Shown here in pieces: positions 7,440-13,091 of a stretch of 13,091 nucleotides of DNA. The notes beneath the pieces are model-generated. The model was not told the DNA's origin. It saw nothing but the letters and a program-made list of their open reading frames with translations, and did no database searches. The stretch is from Christensenellaceae bacterium (GTDB lineage: Bacteria; Bacillota; Clostridia; Christensenellales; Borkfalkiaceae). How positions within the stretch are numbered: position 1 is the stretch's first letter; every line of letters begins with the position of its first letter. A program made the position numbers and the translations under genes. The stretch covers positions 1 to 13,091 of the forward strand of contig JAEDMA010000034.1 in NCBI GenBank assembly GCA_016295005.1, given 5' to 3'.

Positions 7440-8093
7440 TCAACCGGGTTTATGGTATCCCGAAACGGCGTATTCCGTCCACTCGCCGATATTTACGGCG
7501 TGGTCGCCTATTCTTTCGAGATATTTTGCAATCATCATAAAAAGAATTGCCTGGTCGGCGTTATCGGAATCGGCTTTTATAAGTTCTATCAGATCTTTTT
7601 TAATCGTACAGAAAAGTTCGTCTACGCGGTCGTCCCTTTTGTCGAGTTCTTTCGCCGCTTCCGCGTCTTTGTTTATAAAACTTTTAACGCCGTCTTTTAC
7701 CATAGATATGACTAATTTACTCATCATTTCTATGTGGAAAGGCTCTTTTATGAACTTTTCTTCGCCGAACTGCAACGATATTTCCGAAATATCCGACGCC
7801 TGATCCGCTATACGCTCTAAATCGGTAATCATTTTAAGGGTTGCCGAAACGTCGCGGAAATCGCCGGCGACGGGGTGTTCCATAAGCAGAATTTTAAGGC
7901 AGTCCTGTTCGATATCTCTTTCTTCGTTGTCGATGGTTTTATCTTCCGCGATTACTTCTTTCGCAAGAGAAAAATCTCTTGATTTCAAGGCTTTTACCGA
8001 CTTTTCTATGGCAAGTTCGGTATCGTGGCACATTTTTATAAGTTTATCGAAAACCAACGTCAATTCTTTTTCGTACTTGTTTCTTATACTCAT
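7440..8093 (-). CDS. phoU: Phosphate signalling protein PhoU
   Basis: A PhoU of 217 residues made of two three-helix repeats. Each repeat carries the metal-binding signature: DLERIADQASDISE (91-104) and YLERIGDHAVNIGE (191-204). PhoU links the Pst transporter to PhoR and represses the regulon when phosphate is plentiful; it acts at the inner face of the membrane. The open frame extends to a TTG at 8120, but that extension contains the ribosome site itself (AAAGGAGAG), so the ATG at 8093 is chosen. It gives the family's usual beginning, MSIRNKYEKEL. It follows pstB by 34 bases and precedes phoB by 12. Confidence 0.94.
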   Translation of the reverse strand: MSIRNKYEKELTLVFDKLIKMCHDTELAIEKSVKALKSRDFSLAKEVIAEDKTIDNEERDIEQDCLKILLMEHPVAGDFRDVSATLKMITDLERIADQASDISEISLQFGEEKFIKEPFHIEMMSKLVISMVKDGVKSFINKDAEAAKELDKRDDRVDELFCTIKKDLIELIKADSDNADQAILFMMIAKYLERIGDHAVNIGEWTEYAVSGYHKPG

Positions 8094-8127
8094 TATATAC
8101 TCTCGCTCTCCTTTTTTCAAGTTTTTA

Positions 8128-8886
8128 TTAACCGAATCTTCCGGTGATATAATTCTCGGTACGCTTATCGGACGGCGTGCCGAACACTTTTTCCGTTTTG
8201 CCGAATTCTATTATTTCGCCGAGCAGGAAAAACGCCGTGTAATCGGCGATTCTCGTCGCCTGCTGCATATTGTGCGTGACGATTATTACCGTTAAATCCT
8301 TTTTAAGTTCTTCGATAAGTTCTTCTATTTTACCCGTGGAAACGGGGTCGAGCGCGCTGGTCGGTTCGTCCATTAAAAGAATTTCGGGGTTGGCGGCAAG
8401 CGCTCTCGCGATGCAAAGACGTTGTTGCTGTCCGCCGCTTAAACCCAACGCGCTTTTTTTGAGCCTGTCTTTAAGTTCGTCCCATATACCCGCTTTTTTT
8501 AACGACGTTTCCACAATCGAATCGAGTTCGACTTTATTTTTTACTCCGAAAGTTCTCGGCGCGAAAGCCACGTTATCGTACACGCTCATCGGGAAAGGGT
8601 TAGGTTTTTGGAAAACCATACCGACTTTCTTTCTTAAAAGATTAATATCGGTGGTTTTGGCGTAAATGTCGGTGTCTCCTATCTTAAAATCTCCCGTGAT
8701 TTTGCAGCCGTCCACCAGGTCGTTCATTCTGTTAAGCGTTTTTAAGAAGGTGGATTTACCGCAACCCGACGGACCTATCAGCGCCGTTACCGCCTTTTCG
8801 GGTATTTCTATATTTATGTTTTTCAGCGCGTGAAAATCTCCGTAATATAAATTACAATCTTTAACGCTTACGTTAGTGTTTTCCAT
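8128..8886 (-). CDS. pstB: Phosphate ABC transporter ATP-binding protein PstB
   Basis: The ATPase subunit of the high-affinity phosphate importer (252 residues). Walker A GPSGCGKST is at 38-46, the Q-loop at Q93 (VFQKPNPFPMSVYDNVAFAP is PstB-typical), the signature LSGGQQQR at 149-156, Walker B ILLMDE at 169-174, the D-loop SALD and the switch H205 in VTHN. Everything needed for catalysis is present and length is normal. The end YITGRFG is also typical of PstB. The ATG shares one base with the pstA stop (TAATG), a tight translational coupling that fits fixed subunit stoichiometry. Confidence 0.96.
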   Translation of the reverse strand: MENTNVSVKDCNLYYGDFHALKNINIEIPEKAVTALIGPSGCGKSTFLKTLNRMNDLVDGCKITGDFKIGDTDIYAKTTDINLLRKKVGMVFQKPNPFPMSVYDNVAFAPRTFGVKNKVELDSIVETSLKKAGIWDELKDRLKKSALGLSGGQQQRLCIARALAANPEILLMDEPTSALDPVSTGKIEELIEELKKDLTVIIVTHNMQQATRIADYTAFFLLGEIIEFGKTEKVFGTPSDKRTENYITGRFG

Positions 8887-9728
8887 TATTTTTCTCCTGT
8901 TTTTCTTTTAATGATTTTCCCGACGAAAATCGCTAAAAGGTTTATGCCGAAAACCAGAATCATCAGCACGACGCTCGTAGCGGCGGCTTCTTCGGGATAA
9001 CCGAAACTTCCGAAATAATAAATGTCGAGAGCAAGGCTTGTGCCGGGCGATAAAAGCGAAACGGGCATTTTATCCACGACCATGCCGACCGTCAGTATTA
9101 AAACCGCGCTTTCGGAAATAACTCTGCCGGCGGCAAGAATTATCGCCGTGACTATTCCCCCCGCGCACGACGGAAGAACTACCTTAAATATCGTCCTTAC
9201 TTTCCCTGCTCCCAAAGCGTAAGACCCTTCTCTTAACCCTTGCGGAACGGAAAGCAGACTCTCTTCGGTAGAACGCACTATTACGGGCAGAATCATTATG
9301 GAAAGGGTTATTCCGCCGCCTAACAACGAATACCCCATGTTAAGCAGGTCTACGAATATAAGGTAACCGAAAAGTCCGTAAACTATACTCGGAATCCCCG
9401 CGAGCGTTTCGGTGGATATTCTTATAAACTTCACGAATTTGCTCTTGTTATCGGTGTATTCGGTCAAAAACACTGCGCAGCCTATTCCCAACGGAATGGA
9501 AAAACCTAACGCGATGACTATAAGCGAAAGGGTGCCGACGAGCGCCGGAAGTATGGACGGGGAAGATTTGCCGTCGCCGAAAAGCAGAGTCAGATTTATT
9601 TTACCGACGCCGTTTATAAGAACGTACCCGATAATTGCGATAAGAGCAATTATCGCTATCGCCGTGGAAATATAACTGAAAATTTTCAGAGAATAGCAAA
9701 CTTTTTTGTCCGAAATCAATCTTTTCAT
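8886..9728 (-). CDS. pstA: Phosphate ABC transporter permease PstA
   Basis: An integral membrane permease of 280 residues with six predicted membrane segments: about 19-39, 60-90, 108-128, 136-156, 190-216 and 250-272. The coupling (EAA) loop REGSYALGAGKVRTIFKVVLP (166-186) contacts PstB. GIPSIVYGLFG (111-121) is a conserved PstA/PstC motif. It pairs with PstC to form the channel. Start and stop overlap neighbours: its ATG overlaps the pstC stop by 4 bases (ATGA), and its stop overlaps the pstB ATG by one base. Confidence 0.95.
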   Translation of the reverse strand: MKRLISDKKVCYSLKIFSYISTAIAIIALIAIIGYVLINGVGKINLTLLFGDGKSSPSILPALVGTLSLIVIALGFSIPLGIGCAVFLTEYTDNKSKFVKFIRISTETLAGIPSIVYGLFGYLIFVDLLNMGYSLLGGGITLSIMILPVIVRSTEESLLSVPQGLREGSYALGAGKVRTIFKVVLPSCAGGIVTAIILAAGRVISESAVLILTVGMVVDKMPVSLLSPGTSLALDIYYFGSFGYPEEAAATSVVLMILVFGINLLAIFVGKIIKRKTGEK

Positions 9729-10621
9729 TTTTTCTTCTCCGCTTTCTCTTTCTTTTCCTTTTTAAGAAGAGAAAAACTTACGTTCAGCAAAAGAGTAAAC
9801 ACGAACAGCACCACGCCCGTGGAAATCAGAGCGGTAAATGAATCGCCCGTAAGGTCCATCGCGCCCATCGCTATGTTTGCGGTAAGAGTTCTCACGCTCT
9901 GAAATAAACTCGTGGGCATGTCCGTGCTGCCGCCTATTACCATTATAACCGCCATGGTTTCTCCTATCGCTCTGCCGACCGCAAGAACCACGCCCGCAAG
10001 AACGCCGCTTTTTGCCGCGGGAAGCATTACCTTAAACGTCGCTTGTTCGTTGGTCGCCCCGAGAGCCAGCGCCCCTTCGTAATATTCTTTTGGTACGCTT
10101 TCTAAACTGTCGAGACAGATACTCACTATCGTCGGAAGAATCATAATTCCCAAAACGAGCGAAGAAGCGAAAATGCCGTAACCCACGCCCGTCGGGGAAA
10201 TATAATCTCTTAAAAACGGTACTATGATTTTTAATCCGAACAACCCGAATATTACCGACGGAATACCGGCTAAAAGGTTTACCGTCTGACGTATTACGGG
10301 AACGGCTTTTTTCGGCAGAAATTTGTATAACGCGATTGCGGTAAACAAACCTATCGTTACGCCGATAAGCACCGAAAGCGCGGTAACGTATAAACTCGAC
10401 AGAATCATCGGGAATATTCCGTAAGAGGGGGTTTCCGAAACCGTATCCCAGTTAGTTCCGAAAAGGAATTTGAAAACCCCCGTTTTTACTATGAACGGCG
10501 CGCCGCTGATAAACAGAAACGCCGTTATTATCAAAAGCGCGATAATGGAAAAGGCGGCACAGAAAACAAACGCCCCTTTAACCGCCCTTTCCTTATGTTT
10601 CCCTAACGAATAAGAGTTCAT
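9725..10621 (-). CDS. pstC: Phosphate ABC transporter permease PstC
   Basis: A permease of 298 residues. The first membrane segment is at about 17-38, the others near 70-98, 115-136, 149-170, 206-230 and 264-286. A periplasmic-side loop after TM1 (VFKFLFGTNWDT, 49-60) is the hallmark of PstC. GIPSVIFGLFGL is at 119-130 and the EAA loop EGALALGATNEQATFKVMLP at 182-201, followed by GRAIGETMAV. The C-terminus is a lysine/glutamate-rich tail (KKEKKEKAEKKK). The ATG lies one base after the pstS stop (TAAGATG). Confidence 0.95.
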   Translation of the reverse strand: MNSYSLGKHKERAVKGAFVFCAAFSIIALLIITAFLFISGAPFIVKTGVFKFLFGTNWDTVSETPSYGIFPMILSSLYVTALSVLIGVTIGLFTAIALYKFLPKKAVPVIRQTVNLLAGIPSVIFGLFGLKIIVPFLRDYISPTGVGYGIFASSLVLGIMILPTIVSICLDSLESVPKEYYEGALALGATNEQATFKVMLPAAKSGVLAGVVLAVGRAIGETMAVIMVIGGSTDMPTSLFQSVRTLTANIAMGAMDLTGDSFTALISTGVVLFVFTLLLNVSFSLLKKEKKEKAEKKK

Positions 10622-10622
10622 C

Positions 10623-11486
10623 TTACGCTCCGAGTTGTTTCCAGGTTTTAACCGCGTTTTCGCCTGCGTCTACGTCGTAAATGTTTTTAAGCTGTTCCAT
10701 GGTTATGCTTTCCATTGTGTTCGCTTTATTTACGATAACCGCTATACCGTCTAACGCCGCGGTGTGATAGGTGCAGGATTCGGCTTTGCTCTGAGTGAAA
10801 ACTTCGGAAATCATACCGAACGCCGATATTCCGTTTTCCGCGTCTTTGTAACCCGTTCCGGAACCGCCGCCTTTTACGGTTACCGTGATGCTTTTTTCAA
10901 CGTTTTCAAACGCTTTTGCAAGTTCGGTCATCAAAGGATAGAAAGAGGTGCTTCCCGAAATCGCAACCGCGCCGCTTAAGTCTGTTTTAACGTAATCCGC
11001 AGGGTTTTCCACGTTGGTAACGTAACCGTTCGCCGAGATTATTTCCTGCGCGTTTTTGCTGAGAAGAAAATCGTAAAACGCTTTGTTTACGCCCGTCATG
11101 TTCCCTTCTTTATAAACCACCGAAAGCGGACGGGAAATTTTGTAACTGCCGTTTTTAATGTTTTCGACGGTCGCTTCGACGCCGTTTACTTTAAGTTTTT
11201 TAACTTCGTCGGTACAATAACCTAAACTGTCATACGCGATTGCGTGGGGGTTGCCTTTAACTTCTACTAAAACAGCCGCCGTGTCCGCCGCGATTATCGC
11301 GCCCGCAATATCTTTTTTGCCTTTAAGTCCGATTATTTCCATAAACGCGCTCTTCGTGCCGCTTCCGTCTCCACGGGTAACTACCGTAACGTTCTTGTTC
11401 GCGTCGAACGACGCACCGCACGCCGTCATCGTAAGCATTGCCGCAACCGCAATAATCGCAACGATTGCTTTAACTAACTTTTTCAT
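10623..11486 (-). CDS. pstS: Phosphate-binding lipoprotein PstS, apparently circularly permuted
   Basis: The substrate-binding protein of the Pst importer (287 residues), with a lipoprotein signal peptide (lipobox ending at C23, MTAC). The order of the mature protein is unusual. Residues 32-156 (NVTVVTRGDGSGTKSAF, AIAYDSLGY, YKISRPLSVVYK, FYDFLLSKNAQEII, NGYV) match the normal C-terminal half of PstS. Residues 172-287 (AVAISGSTSFYPLM, VKGGGSGTG, SAFGMIS, LDGIAVIVNKAN, ITMEQLKNIY, TWKQLG) match the normal N-terminal half. The end (TWKQLGA) and the start (NVTVVTRGDGSGT) are segments that adjoin in ordinary PstS. Both sets of phosphate-contact motifs are kept (STSF and GSGTG; RGDGSGT), so binding is plausible. 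The ATG has AGGAG upstream. It is the first gene of the operon. Confidence 0.9.
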   Translation of the reverse strand: MKKLVKAIVAIIAVAAMLTMTACGASFDANKNVTVVTRGDGSGTKSAFMEIIGLKGKKDIAGAIIAADTAAVLVEVKGNPHAIAYDSLGYCTDEVKKLKVNGVEATVENIKNGSYKISRPLSVVYKEGNMTGVNKAFYDFLLSKNAQEIISANGYVTNVENPADYVKTDLSGAVAISGSTSFYPLMTELAKAFENVEKSITVTVKGGGSGTGYKDAENGISAFGMISEVFTQSKAESCTYHTAALDGIAVIVNKANTMESITMEQLKNIYDVDAGENAVKTWKQLGA

Positions 11487-11548
11487 TTCTTTTCATCTCC
11501 TGTTTTCTTTTTCTGATTGTATTTTAATATTTTCCTTTAAGAGAAACA

Positions 11549-11586
11549 ATCATACTTTGGTAAAGTAAATGTAAAGTTTTCGTAAA
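11549..11586 (-). promoter_or_regulatory. Pho box and pstS promoter
   Basis: On the minus strand TTTACG (11581-11586), TTTACA (11570-11575) and TTTACC (11559-11564) are spaced exactly 11 bp apart. This matches the 11-bp direct-repeat array bound by PhoP/PhoB in Firmicutes. A -10 hexamer TATGAT (11549-11554) lies 4 bases beyond the last repeat. The box covers the -35 region, which itself is poor, as expected for an activator-dependent promoter. The leader to the pstS ATG is about 55 bases. Confidence 0.78.
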
Positions 11587-11595
11587 GCGGTACGG

Positions 11596-11613
11596 TTTTA
11601 CGGCGTTTTACGG
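11596..11613. repeat. TTTTACGG tandem pair beside the Pho box
   Basis: TTTTACGG occurs twice, at 11596-11603 and 11606-11613, with a 10-bp period. On the plus strand it reads TTTAC, so it is inverted relative to the Pho box 10 bases away. It may be an auxiliary regulator half-site or chance. Confidence 0.35.
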
Positions 11614-11880
11614 CATAGTTTGGCTTCTCCACAGTTGTTTTTGCGGCGCTTATTCGATAAATTTCGGTTAAAAGATTTTTAAGTTCGGCGGATATTAATA
11701 ATTTTGACGCCCGACGGGATATAGCCACGGGATATAACCGCCACCTACGCAATATAATTCGCTACCTTTAATTACCGCCGTTTACCTCGTTTAACTACGC
11801 TGCCGACGATAATAATTGCCGCTTGCCCCGTAATTTCGGTTAAGCAAATAATGCCCCTTTTTATAATTTGTTTTTAATAT
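11600..11880. other. Intergenic stretch without a supported gene
   Basis: Between the Pho box and the spo0A terminator I see no credible coding region. An open frame on the minus strand (11537-11752) has no recognisable motif, is Arg/Lys-rich and would run across the pst promoter. The stretch holds a 13-bp tandem repeat (11714-11739) and two copies of AATTTCGGTTAA, about 160 bp apart (near 11660 and 11832). An unrecognised RNA cannot be excluded. Confidence 0.6.
11714..11739. repeat. 13-bp tandem repeat, two copies
   Basis: ACGGGATATAGCC (11714-11726) is followed directly by ACGGGATATAACC (11727-11739), with one mismatch. It sits about 130 bp upstream of the Pho box in non-coding DNA. Confidence 0.6.
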
Positions 11881-11914
11881 AAAAACCGCCCGTTCGATAT
11901 TTCGGACGGGCGGC
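11876..11914 (-). terminator. Intrinsic terminator after spo0A
   Basis: An 8-bp GC-rich stem CCGCCCGT/ACGGGCGG (11886-11893 and 11906-11913) is extended inward by a few further pairs. On the minus strand it is followed by TTTTTATATT. It lies 33 bases after the spo0A stop and separates spo0A from the pst operon. Confidence 0.88.
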
Positions 11915-11920
11915 GTTTTT

Positions 11921-11956
11921 ACTATTCCTTACGCTTTTACTATTTCTTACGCTTTT
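11921..11956. repeat. 18-bp tandem duplication across the spo0A stop codon
   Basis: ACTATTCCTTACGCTTTT (11921-11938) and ACTATTTCTTACGCTTTT (11939-11956) abut and differ at one base. The right copy contains the last codons and stop of spo0A (AAA GCG TAA on the minus strand); the left copy repeats the same codons after the stop. It looks like a recent replication-slippage event, neutral for the protein. Confidence 0.8.
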
Positions 11957-12711
11957 TCGAGCAACATTTTATCTGCGATTAACGCTATAAATTCGCCGTT
12001 GGTCGGTTTTTCCGCTCCGACGTACGCTCTTACTCCTAAAATGGAATTTATACTGTCTATTCTTCCCCTGTTCCAGGCAACTTCGATAGCGTGCCTTATC
12101 GCTCTTTCGACTTTACTTGCCGTGGTCTTGTATCTTTCGCCTATCATAGGGTAGAGTTTCTTGGTAATGTTGTTGATGATTTCGGGATCGTCAACCGCCA
12201 TTTTAACCCCTTCTCTTAAAAAGTAATAACCTTTGATATGGGGCGGAATTCCTACGTTTATAAAGATTCTGCTTATTTTCTCGTCGATGGACTGTCTTTT
12301 TACCGTAGGAATGTATTCCCTTTCGCTGCCCGACACTTCTTTACCTCCGTCGATTTCTGAAATGCGTTTTTTAAGCAATTCGAAGTTATAAGGCTTAACC
12401 ATAAAATATTTCGCGCCCATTCGCATAACCTTCGAAACGATTTCTTCTCTGCATAAAGAAGATAAGAAAATAAACGAAGAATTTATCCCCAGCGAAGATA
12501 TTTTCTCCATAACGCAAATTCCGTCGTACCCCGATAAAATGATTTCGCTTACAACGTACTGCGGACGTTTTTCGGAAATCATGGATATTCCCGATATCCC
12601 GTCGGTGGCGCTCCCTACGACATCGAACTCGTCGCTTTCTAAAAACAATCTTTCTAACTCTTCGTTAGATTCTTTAGTGTCCTGCAATAAAAATACCGTC
12701 TTTTTCATCAA
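11947..12711 (-). CDS. spo0A: Sporulation master regulator Spo0A with altered phospho-acceptor
   Basis: A Spo0A of 254 residues. The C-terminal DNA-binding domain is fully typical: GIPPHIKGYYFLREGVKMAV (158-177) and the recognition helix region KTTASKVERAIRHAIEVAW (197-215), then KPTNGEFIALIADKM. The receiver (1-120) keeps its length and fold pattern, with S84 at the switch position and K106 in VKPYN. Two catalytic positions differ. The phospho-acceptor Asp is E56 (VVSEIILSGYDG; codon GAA at 12544-12546), and the acidic pair is Q10-D11 instead of two Asp. The Pro four residues after the acceptor is S60. The start is TTG at 12711, 9 bases after AAAGGG; the ATG at 12708 is the alternative and would lower numbering by one. 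Single-gene transcript by its own promoter and terminator. Confidence 0.95.
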   Translation of the reverse strand: MMKKTVFLLQDTKESNEELERLFLESDEFDVVGSATDGISGISMISEKRPQYVVSEIILSGYDGICVMEKISSLGINSSFIFLSSLCREEIVSKVMRMGAKYFMVKPYNFELLKKRISEIDGGKEVSGSEREYIPTVKRQSIDEKISRIFINVGIPPHIKGYYFLREGVKMAVDDPEIINNITKKLYPMIGERYKTTASKVERAIRHAIEVAWNRGRIDSINSILGVRAYVGAEKPTNGEFIALIADKMLLEKA

Positions 12712-12739
12712 TTAACTTTACCCTTTTCATAAATTTTTT

Positions 12740-12764
12740 AGGTTATATAAGTTTTGTATAACCT
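12740..12764 (-). repeat. Inverted repeat at the start of the spo0A transcript
   Basis: The 8-bp perfect arms AGGTTATA (12740-12747) and TATAACCT (12757-12764) enclose a 9-base loop. The predicted transcription start is about 12765, so the repeat occupies roughly +1 to +25. It could be an operator or a 5' hairpin of the message; no U-run follows. Confidence 0.55.
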
Positions 12765-12771
12765 TATATAT

Positions 12772-12799
12772 ATAATAGCATAATTAAACGAATAATCAA
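12772..12799 (-). promoter_or_regulatory. spo0A promoter, sigma-A type with extended -10
   Basis: Minus strand: -35 TTGATT (12794-12799), a 16-bp spacer ending in TGC, then -10 TATTAT (12772-12777). TG one base upstream of the hexamer makes an extended -10. I found no convincing sigma-H promoter, although B. subtilis spo0A has one. Confidence 0.6.
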
Positions 12800-12801
12800 G
12801 A

Positions 12802-12858
12802 GATTTTTGTACAAAAAAATAGATTTATAAAAAAATATTTGTCGATTTTTGTACAAAA
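12802..12858. repeat. Two 15-bp direct repeats centred on TTTTGTACAAAA
   Basis: GATTTTTGTACAAAA occurs at 12802-12816 and 12844-12858, identical, with 42 bp from start to start (about four helical turns). Each contains the perfect palindrome TTTTGTACAAAA. The near copy ends a few bases upstream of the spo0A -35 box. This looks like a pair of operators for a dimeric regulator; I do not know which. Confidence 0.65.
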
Positions 12859-12875
12859 TGAGCGATTTTGTCGAT
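12838..12875. promoter_or_regulatory. Pair of Spo0A-box-like sites upstream of spo0A
   Basis: TTTGTCGAT (12838-12846) and TTTTGTCGAT (12866-12875) each carry TGTCGA, close to the 0A-box core TGTCGAA but with T for the last A. The TGTCGA cores are 29 bp apart and in the same orientation. The first overlaps the far GATTTTTGTACAAAA copy. Autoregulation of spo0A by Spo0A through such sites is known in Bacillus; here it is inferred. Confidence 0.45.
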
Positions 12876-12879
12876 TGCA

Positions 12880-13091
12880 AAAAAATCAGGGCGTTTTTTC
12901 TCGGTTTTTATTGTTATTCGGAAAATTCGGGAAACTTATGGCTAATAAAGTATCTTTTTAATTTTAACGTACTTTTTCGGATTTTTTCGCATGAATTTTG
13001 AAGACGCCTTTTTTCCGCCCGGGCGTTTTTATAGTGTGAAAAATTTATCTGTCTTTCGATTGCCTTACCTGTTTTATTTTGATAAGGTTTT
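12880..13091. other. AT-rich upstream region, no supported gene
   Basis: No recognisable gene. A perfect 10-bp palindrome CGCCCGGGCG (13016-13025) is followed by TTTTT on the plus strand, resembling a short intrinsic terminator for rightward transcription, but no plus-strand gene precedes it. A minus-strand frame stays open from the right edge to a stop near 12917, but its Lys/Arg-rich product has no family I recognise. Confidence 0.5.

Noticed and set aside
8093..8120. Longer PhoU start at a TTG
   Set aside because: The extension encodes the ribosome-binding sequence itself, and the downstream ATG gives the standard PhoU N-terminus.
11537..11752. Minus-strand 71-codon open frame upstream of pstS
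   Set aside because: It has no recognisable motif and runs across the Pho box and pstS promoter. It also shows no similarity to a lost PstS half, so it does not explain the permutation.
12804..12817. TTTTGTACAAAA as a LexA site
   Set aside because: It does not match the Gram-positive LexA pattern (GAAC-N4-GTTC), so I leave the regulator unnamed.
13004..13030. CGCCCGGGCG followed by T-run as a terminator
   Set aside because: The orientation would serve a plus-strand gene, and none is present to its left; on the minus strand no U-run follows.
12917..13090. Minus-strand frame open from the right edge (58 codons)
   Set aside because: The product is Lys/Arg-rich, as expected from A-rich DNA, and does not resemble the C-terminus of SpoIVB, the usual gene before spo0A. 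It could still be the tail of a gene beyond the edge, but I cannot support it.

Overview
The window reads as chromosome from an endospore-lineage Firmicute (class Clostridia). It carries spo0A, veg, a SPOCS/DUF3794-LysM protein and a Y-family polymerase/YolD pair, with Firmicute-style -35/-10 promoters and intrinsic terminators. I cannot fix the genus; an uncultured gut clostridial lineage is a reasonable guess. All 14 genes I accept lie on the minus strand, so transcription runs from high to low coordinates. I see no rRNA, tRNA, CRISPR array, transposase or phage gene.

In transcription order: (1) 12712-13091 is the spo0A control region, with a sigma-A-type promoter, two Spo0A-box-like TGTCGA sites and two copies of a 15-bp element centred on TTTTGTACAAAA. 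(2) spo0A (11947-12711) follows, ending in an 18-bp tandem duplication and a strong terminator. Its DNA-binding domain is textbook, but the receiver has Glu at the phospho-acceptor Asp position and Gln for one acidic-pocket Asp. (3) 11600-11880 has no credible gene. (4) A complete phosphate-starvation operon starts at a Pho box (three TTTAC repeats, 11-bp period) and runs pstS-pstC-pstA-pstB-phoU-phoB-phoR, then continues without a gap into a Y-family polymerase and a YolD-like gene (3505-11486). (5) A fresh near-consensus promoter (3448-3476) drives a small cluster: an acidic double zinc-ribbon protein, then veg, which ends at an intrinsic terminator, then the DUF3794-LysM protein and ispE, closed by a second strong terminator at 67-104.

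PstS captures phosphate outside the membrane, PstC/PstA/PstB import it, PhoU and the PhoR/PhoB pair sense and regulate, and PhoB presumably acts on the Pho box of its own operon. Physical coupling of the polymerase/YolD pair to phoR suggests that translesion synthesis is expressed with the phosphate regulon.

Two observations stand out. PstS looks like a clean circular permutant: the half that is normally C-terminal comes directly after the lipoprotein signal, and the half that is normally N-terminal ends the protein. Spo0A appears to have lost its canonical phosphorylation site while keeping its DNA-binding domain. Both rest on motif order and residue identity read from the sequence and on remembered family patterns; no alignment or database search was run.
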